From: Caldimicrobium thiodismutans
GTDB taxonomy: Bacteria; Desulfobacterota; Thermodesulfobacteria; Thermodesulfobacteriales; Thermodesulfobacteriaceae
DNA: 9,081 nucleotides
Direction: 5' to 3'
Assembly: GCA_002877875.1 (NCBI GenBank)
Contig: PNIE01000081.1
Coordinates: forward strand, 1 to 9,081
Positions 6,470-9,081 of this stretch are shown here, in pieces (the stretch's first letter is position 1; each line of letters begins with the position of its first letter). The notes beneath the pieces are model-generated. The model was not told where the DNA came from. It did no database searches and saw nothing but the letters and a program-made list of their open reading frames with translations. The position numbers and the translations under genes were made by a program.

Positions 6470-7779
6470 AAAAGCCTCCCCCAACTGATTATATCCTTTA
6501 GAACTCCCCAAATACCTCTCTTTTTTCTTATTATCCCTAAAATTTCTTTCATAATCTCTTTTTTATAGCGCCCTTGGGCTGAAAAGTAAAGAGTAAAAAT
6601 TTCATAGATCATTTCAGGATAAGTATCAAAAAGGTGCTTATTTTTCAATAGAAAGACTTTAAGATTCTTGAATAACAATAGGTCTTTGTAGATATAGCTT
6701 TCTCTAAATCTTTCTTCATAACCTTTTAGAGTCTTTTCTGAAAAATCACCTTTTTCTAAGGCTTCAAGTGCAGTTTCAGCTGCCATGAGTCCCGAATAGA
6801 TGGCTAAATTGGTGCCTTCTCTGAATAAGGGATTCACAAGGCCTGCAGCATCTCCTACAACCATTATTCCCTTTCCATAAAGTCTAGGCAATCCCTCAAT
6901 ACCCCATTCAGGGATGAGGTGAGCCCCATATTCGAGAATTTCTCCTCCTTTAAAAAGCTCTTGTAAATAGGAATGTGCCTTAGCTCTTTCCAAAATTTCA
7001 TAGGGTTTAAGATTAAGATCTACTAAGGTGCTGAGAAAAATTCCTATCCCGAAGGAAAGGCTGTTTTGATTAGTATAAAGAAAACCTGTTCCAGGAAGAC
7101 CTAAGGTAATCTCTCCAATTAACTCGGCTGCAAGCCCCTTATTTTCCTTAACTCCAAATCTTTTTTCCAGCTCTTCCTTTGGAAGCTGAATAACCTCCTT
7201 TACTGCCAAAACAACTTCCTCAGGTTTAAAAGGTCCTTGCACAAGACCAGCCCTTTCAGCTAAAAGACGATTGACTCCTTCAGCAAGAATAACAATTTTA
7301 GCCTCAATCTCTGCAGGTTTTGGGTTATCAAAACTCTGGGGCCTATCTACTATAACTCCTGTTACTTGAGAATGGTTAATTTTTAGATCTATAACTTTAG
7401 TTTTTGGGACAATAAGAAGACCCTTTTTCAAAGCATATTCAGAAAGCCAGGCATCAAATTTTGCTCTAAGAGCTGTAAAGGCCTCTTTTGGATTAGCCTT
7501 AGTATGAAGTAGTTTAACTACTCCCCTTTTTGAAAAAAAAATATAACCCTCCTCAGCAACCGCTCTCTCAACAGGAAGTGGATTTACTTCAGGAAACTCA
7601 GGAACTATCTCTTTAACAGAGGAAGTATAAATGACTCCACCAAAAAGATTTTTACTTCCACAAAATCTTCCTTTTTCTATAAGTAGGGTATTTACACCCT
7701 TTTCAGCAAGTTTTATTCCACAGGAAAGCCCAGCCGGCCCTCCTCCCACAATAACCACATCAAAGCTATAGTTTTCCAT
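6463..7779 (-). CDS. fixC: FixC, electron transfer flavoprotein-quinone oxidoreductase
   Basis: This FAD protein of 438 residues resembles ETF-ubiquinone oxidoreductase and geranylgeranyl reductases. It takes electrons from the EtfAB pair and delivers them to the quinone pool at the membrane. The Rossmann dinucleotide motif is VVIVGGGPAGLSCG (8-21). GSKNLFGG (41-48) is the FixC-type loop, AEGVNRLLAERAG (166-178) is the middle FAD motif, and GDAAGLVNPLFREGTNLA (309-326) is the second FAD motif, close to the family consensus. The C-terminal iron-sulfur domain of the mitochondrial enzyme is absent and is supplied by fixX next door. The C-terminus is rich in hydrophobic and basic residues and may help membrane docking (inference). 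The ATG follows the etfA stop with no gap and has GAGGAG (7788-7793) eight bases upstream. The last codons also contain the fixX ribosome binding site. Confidence 0.95.
   Translation of the reverse strand: MENYSFDVVIVGGGPAGLSCGIKLAEKGVNTLLIEKGRFCGSKNLFGGVIYTSSVKEIVPEFPEVNPLPVERAVAEEGYIFFSKRGVVKLLHTKANPKEAFTALRAKFDAWLSEYALKKGLLIVPKTKVIDLKINHSQVTGVIVDRPQSFDNPKPAEIEAKIVILAEGVNRLLAERAGLVQGPFKPEEVVLAVKEVIQLPKEELEKRFGVKENKGLAAELIGEITLGLPGTGFLYTNQNSLSFGIGIFLSTLVDLNLKPYEILERAKAHSYLQELFKGGEILEYGAHLIPEWGIEGLPRLYGKGIMVVGDAAGLVNPLFREGTNLAIYSGLMAAETALEALEKGDFSEKTLKGYEERFRESYIYKDLLLFKNLKVFLLKNKHLFDTYPEMIYEIFTLYFSAQGRYKKEIMKEILGIIRKKRGIWGVLKDIISWGRLFW
6475..6482 (-). promoter_or_regulatory. Ribosome binding site that supports a TTG start for fixX
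   Basis: GGGGGAGG on the minus strand, inside the last codons of fixC, lies five bases before TTG at 6469. It is the best evidence for the short fixX start, because the alternative TTG codons at 6511 and 6484 lack a comparable site. Confidence 0.75.
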
Positions 7780-8769
7780 CTATGAAGCTCCTCGATCCTT
7801 CAAAGCCTTAATAAGTGCTAGGGCTACTTCCTTCCAATCCCCTATGATTCCAAGGTCTGCAATCTTAAAAATAGGAGCCTCTGGATCGGTATTGACGGCA
7901 ATAATGCAGTCTGAATTTTGCATCCCAGCTCTGTGTTGAATAGCTCCAGAAATTCCAAAGGCTAAATAGACTTTAGGTCGAACAGTTTTTCCTGTCTGCC
8001 CTACTTGGTGTTCATAGGAAATCCATCCAGCCTCAACAGCCAGGCGACTTGCGCCAACTTCACCTTTAAGAAGCCTTGCAAGCTCTCTTAAAATTTCGAA
8101 CCCCTCCTTCCCGCCAATTCCTCTTCCTCCTGCTACTATAACCTCAGCATATTCCAAATTAACGGTTTTCTCCTTGGGAAGAAACCCTAATCTCTCAACC
8201 CCTGCCATCTCTTCGGATAATTCAATTTTTTCCTCAACCACTTCTCCAAAGTATCCTTCTCTCTTTTCAGGAATAGGAAAGACCCTTGGCCGAACAGTTG
8301 CCATCTGAGGCCTATGTTTAGGACAAATAATAGTTGCCATAATATTTCCACCATAGGCTGGACGTGTCATAAGTAAATTCTTAGTATCTGGATCAATAGA
8401 TAACTCCGTTACATCAGCAGTAAGCCCTGTCTCTAAGTGAGTGGCTACTCCTCCAGCAAGATCCCGCCCAAGAGAAGTTGCCCCAATAAGAAAAATCTCA
8501 GGTCGATACTTTTTAGCAAGATGTGTCAAAGCATAAACATAAGGAATATGGCGATAATATCTTAAAACCTCATGTTCAAGGATGTAAACCTTATCAGCCC
8601 CATATGCAAAAATTTCCTCTAAAAGAGGTTTTACACCAGAGCCAAGCAAAAGGGCAGCTACCTTTCCATCAAGATTCATTGCTAGTTTTTTACCTATCCC
8701 TAACAATTCAAAAGATACAGGGTGAATATTTAAGTCTTCTTGTTCAATAAATATCCATACTTCCTTCAT
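7780..8769 (-). CDS. etfA/fixB: Electron transfer flavoprotein alpha subunit (FixB)
   Basis: This 329-residue protein pairs with EtfB to form the soluble flavin heterodimer that feeds FixC. The N-terminal alpha/beta domain (1 to about 190) includes GATSLGRDLAGGVATHL (96-112). The C-terminal FAD-binding domain carries VAGGRGIGG (212-220), GEVGASRLAVEAGW (236-249), QVGQTGKTVRPKVY (255-268), GISGAIQH (272-279) and NTDPEAPIF (293-301), all matching the EtfA/FixB signature. No N-terminal ferredoxin domain is present, unlike some clostridial EtfA proteins. Adjacency to fixC and fixX supports FixB rather than a general fatty-acid-oxidation ETF. The ATG overlaps the etfB stop as ATGA, a common arrangement that helps equal subunit synthesis. 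The ribosome binding site is weak (an AGAGAAG-like stretch), which fits coupled translation. Whether it bifurcates depends mostly on the EtfB flavin site, which lies outside the window. Confidence 0.95.
   Translation of the reverse strand: MKEVWIFIEQEDLNIHPVSFELLGIGKKLAMNLDGKVAALLLGSGVKPLLEEIFAYGADKVYILEHEVLRYYRHIPYVYALTHLAKKYRPEIFLIGATSLGRDLAGGVATHLETGLTADVTELSIDPDTKNLLMTRPAYGGNIMATIICPKHRPQMATVRPRVFPIPEKREGYFGEVVEEKIELSEEMAGVERLGFLPKEKTVNLEYAEVIVAGGRGIGGKEGFEILRELARLLKGEVGASRLAVEAGWISYEHQVGQTGKTVRPKVYLAFGISGAIQHRAGMQNSDCIIAVNTDPEAPIFKIADLGIIGDWKEVALALIKALKDRGAS
7788..7793 (-). promoter_or_regulatory. Ribosome binding site of fixC
   Basis: GAGGAG on the minus strand lies eight bases before the fixC ATG and inside the last codons of etfA. 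Stop TAG and start ATG abut directly, so termination and re-initiation are probably coupled. Confidence 0.65.
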
Positions 8770-9081
8770 AACAAATTCTTCTCTTTTAAAATTTGAATTA
8801 TTTTTTCTACAACCCTTTCAAGAGGTGTGCTAGTTAGATCATAAAGGATAGTGTCTTTTTTAATTTCAGGAGTAAAAACTTTTTTAACTTGGGTAGGTGA
8901 ACCCTTTAAACCAAGTTTTTCTCTCTCAAATTTAACAGGTCCTTCAGCAGTAAAAATCTCAGGCTCAGCCCTGACAGCTTTTATAATTTCTGAAAAAGGG
9001 ACAAAAGGAAGCTTAGCTAAATCCTTTTCACAGGTAAGTAAAACAGGAAGTTTAGCCTTAAGTATTTCTATTCCTTTTTCT
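8766..9081 (-). CDS. etfB/fixA: Electron transfer flavoprotein beta subunit (FixA), C-terminal part
   Basis: The last 104 codons and the stop of an open frame that runs off the window edge are present; one extra base at 9081 belongs to a cut codon. The translated piece shows LPVLLTCEKD, then FSEIIKAV, then GLKGSPTQVKKVFTPE, the typical tail of EtfB/FixA in which G-L-x-G-S-P-T-x-V precedes the arm that wraps around EtfA. It ends with a short helix, VVEKIIQILKEKNLL. The position directly before etfA, with an ATGA overlap, supports the call. The N-terminal part is missing here. That part holds the nucleotide or second-flavin site which tells bifurcating from simple ETFs, so the NADH-binding role is inferred from the fixC and fixX neighbours. 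Confidence 0.9.
   Translation of the reverse strand, partial: EKGIEILKAKLPVLLTCEKDLAKLPFVPFSEIIKAVRAEPEIFTAEGPVKFEREKLGLKGSPTQVKKVFTPEIKKDTILYDLTSTPLERVVEKIIQILKEKNLL

Noticed and set aside
6470..6511. Longer fixX from the TTG at 6511
   Set aside because: It would overlap fixC by 49 bases without a good ribosome binding site, and the added residues have no counterpart in the FixX family as I know it.
8523..8750. Forward-strand open frame of 75 codons
   Set aside because: It lies wholly inside etfA on the other strand, is rich in His, Lys and Gln as expected of an antisense frame, and shows no family features.

Overview
The window is A+T-rich, very compact bacterial DNA. Every gene I can support lies on the minus strand, so transcription runs from high to low coordinates. 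In that order it reads: end of etfB/fixA (8766-9081, cut by the window edge), etfA/fixB, fixC, fixX, a large membrane oligosaccharyltransferase of the STT3/PglB family, a small cupin, argB and valS. Junctions are an ATGA overlap, a directly abutting stop/start, a 7-base overlap, an ATGA overlap, a 36-base gap, a 12-base gap and an 8-base overlap. I see no internal promoter or terminator, so the eight genes probably form all or part of one operon whose promoter lies beyond position 9081.

The right half (6182-9081) is a FixABCX module: a heterodimeric electron transfer flavoprotein (EtfB plus EtfA), a flavoprotein quinone oxidoreductase (FixC) and a small ferredoxin (FixX). In characterised systems this complex takes electrons from NADH and splits them between quinone and ferredoxin or flavodoxin. 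Here FixX keeps eight cysteines in two [4Fe-4S]-type sets, as expected of a bifurcating complex.

The middle (4056-6185) encodes a 709-residue single-subunit oligosaccharyltransferase with the acidic loop motifs, an SISE motif and the WWDYG signature, so the organism probably N-glycosylates exported proteins. A cupin of unknown substrate follows. The left part (116-3671) holds arginine biosynthesis (ArgB, with the sequence marks of the arginine-inhibited type) and valyl-tRNA synthetase. I see no direct biochemical link between the modules; the shared operon is the main curiosity.

Two long frames look over-extended at the 5' end. Shine-Dalgarno placement supports valS starting at 2776 rather than 2791, and fixX starting at a TTG at 6469 rather than the TTG at 6511. 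Positions 1-115 hold no convincing gene.

The combination of an A+T-rich genome, Lys/Glu/Ile-rich proteins, tight packing, FixABCX and a bacterial STT3 suggests an anaerobic thermophile, perhaps of the Thermodesulfobacteria type. That taxonomic guess is inference only. I found no mobile element, CRISPR array, RNA gene or clear previously undescribed system.
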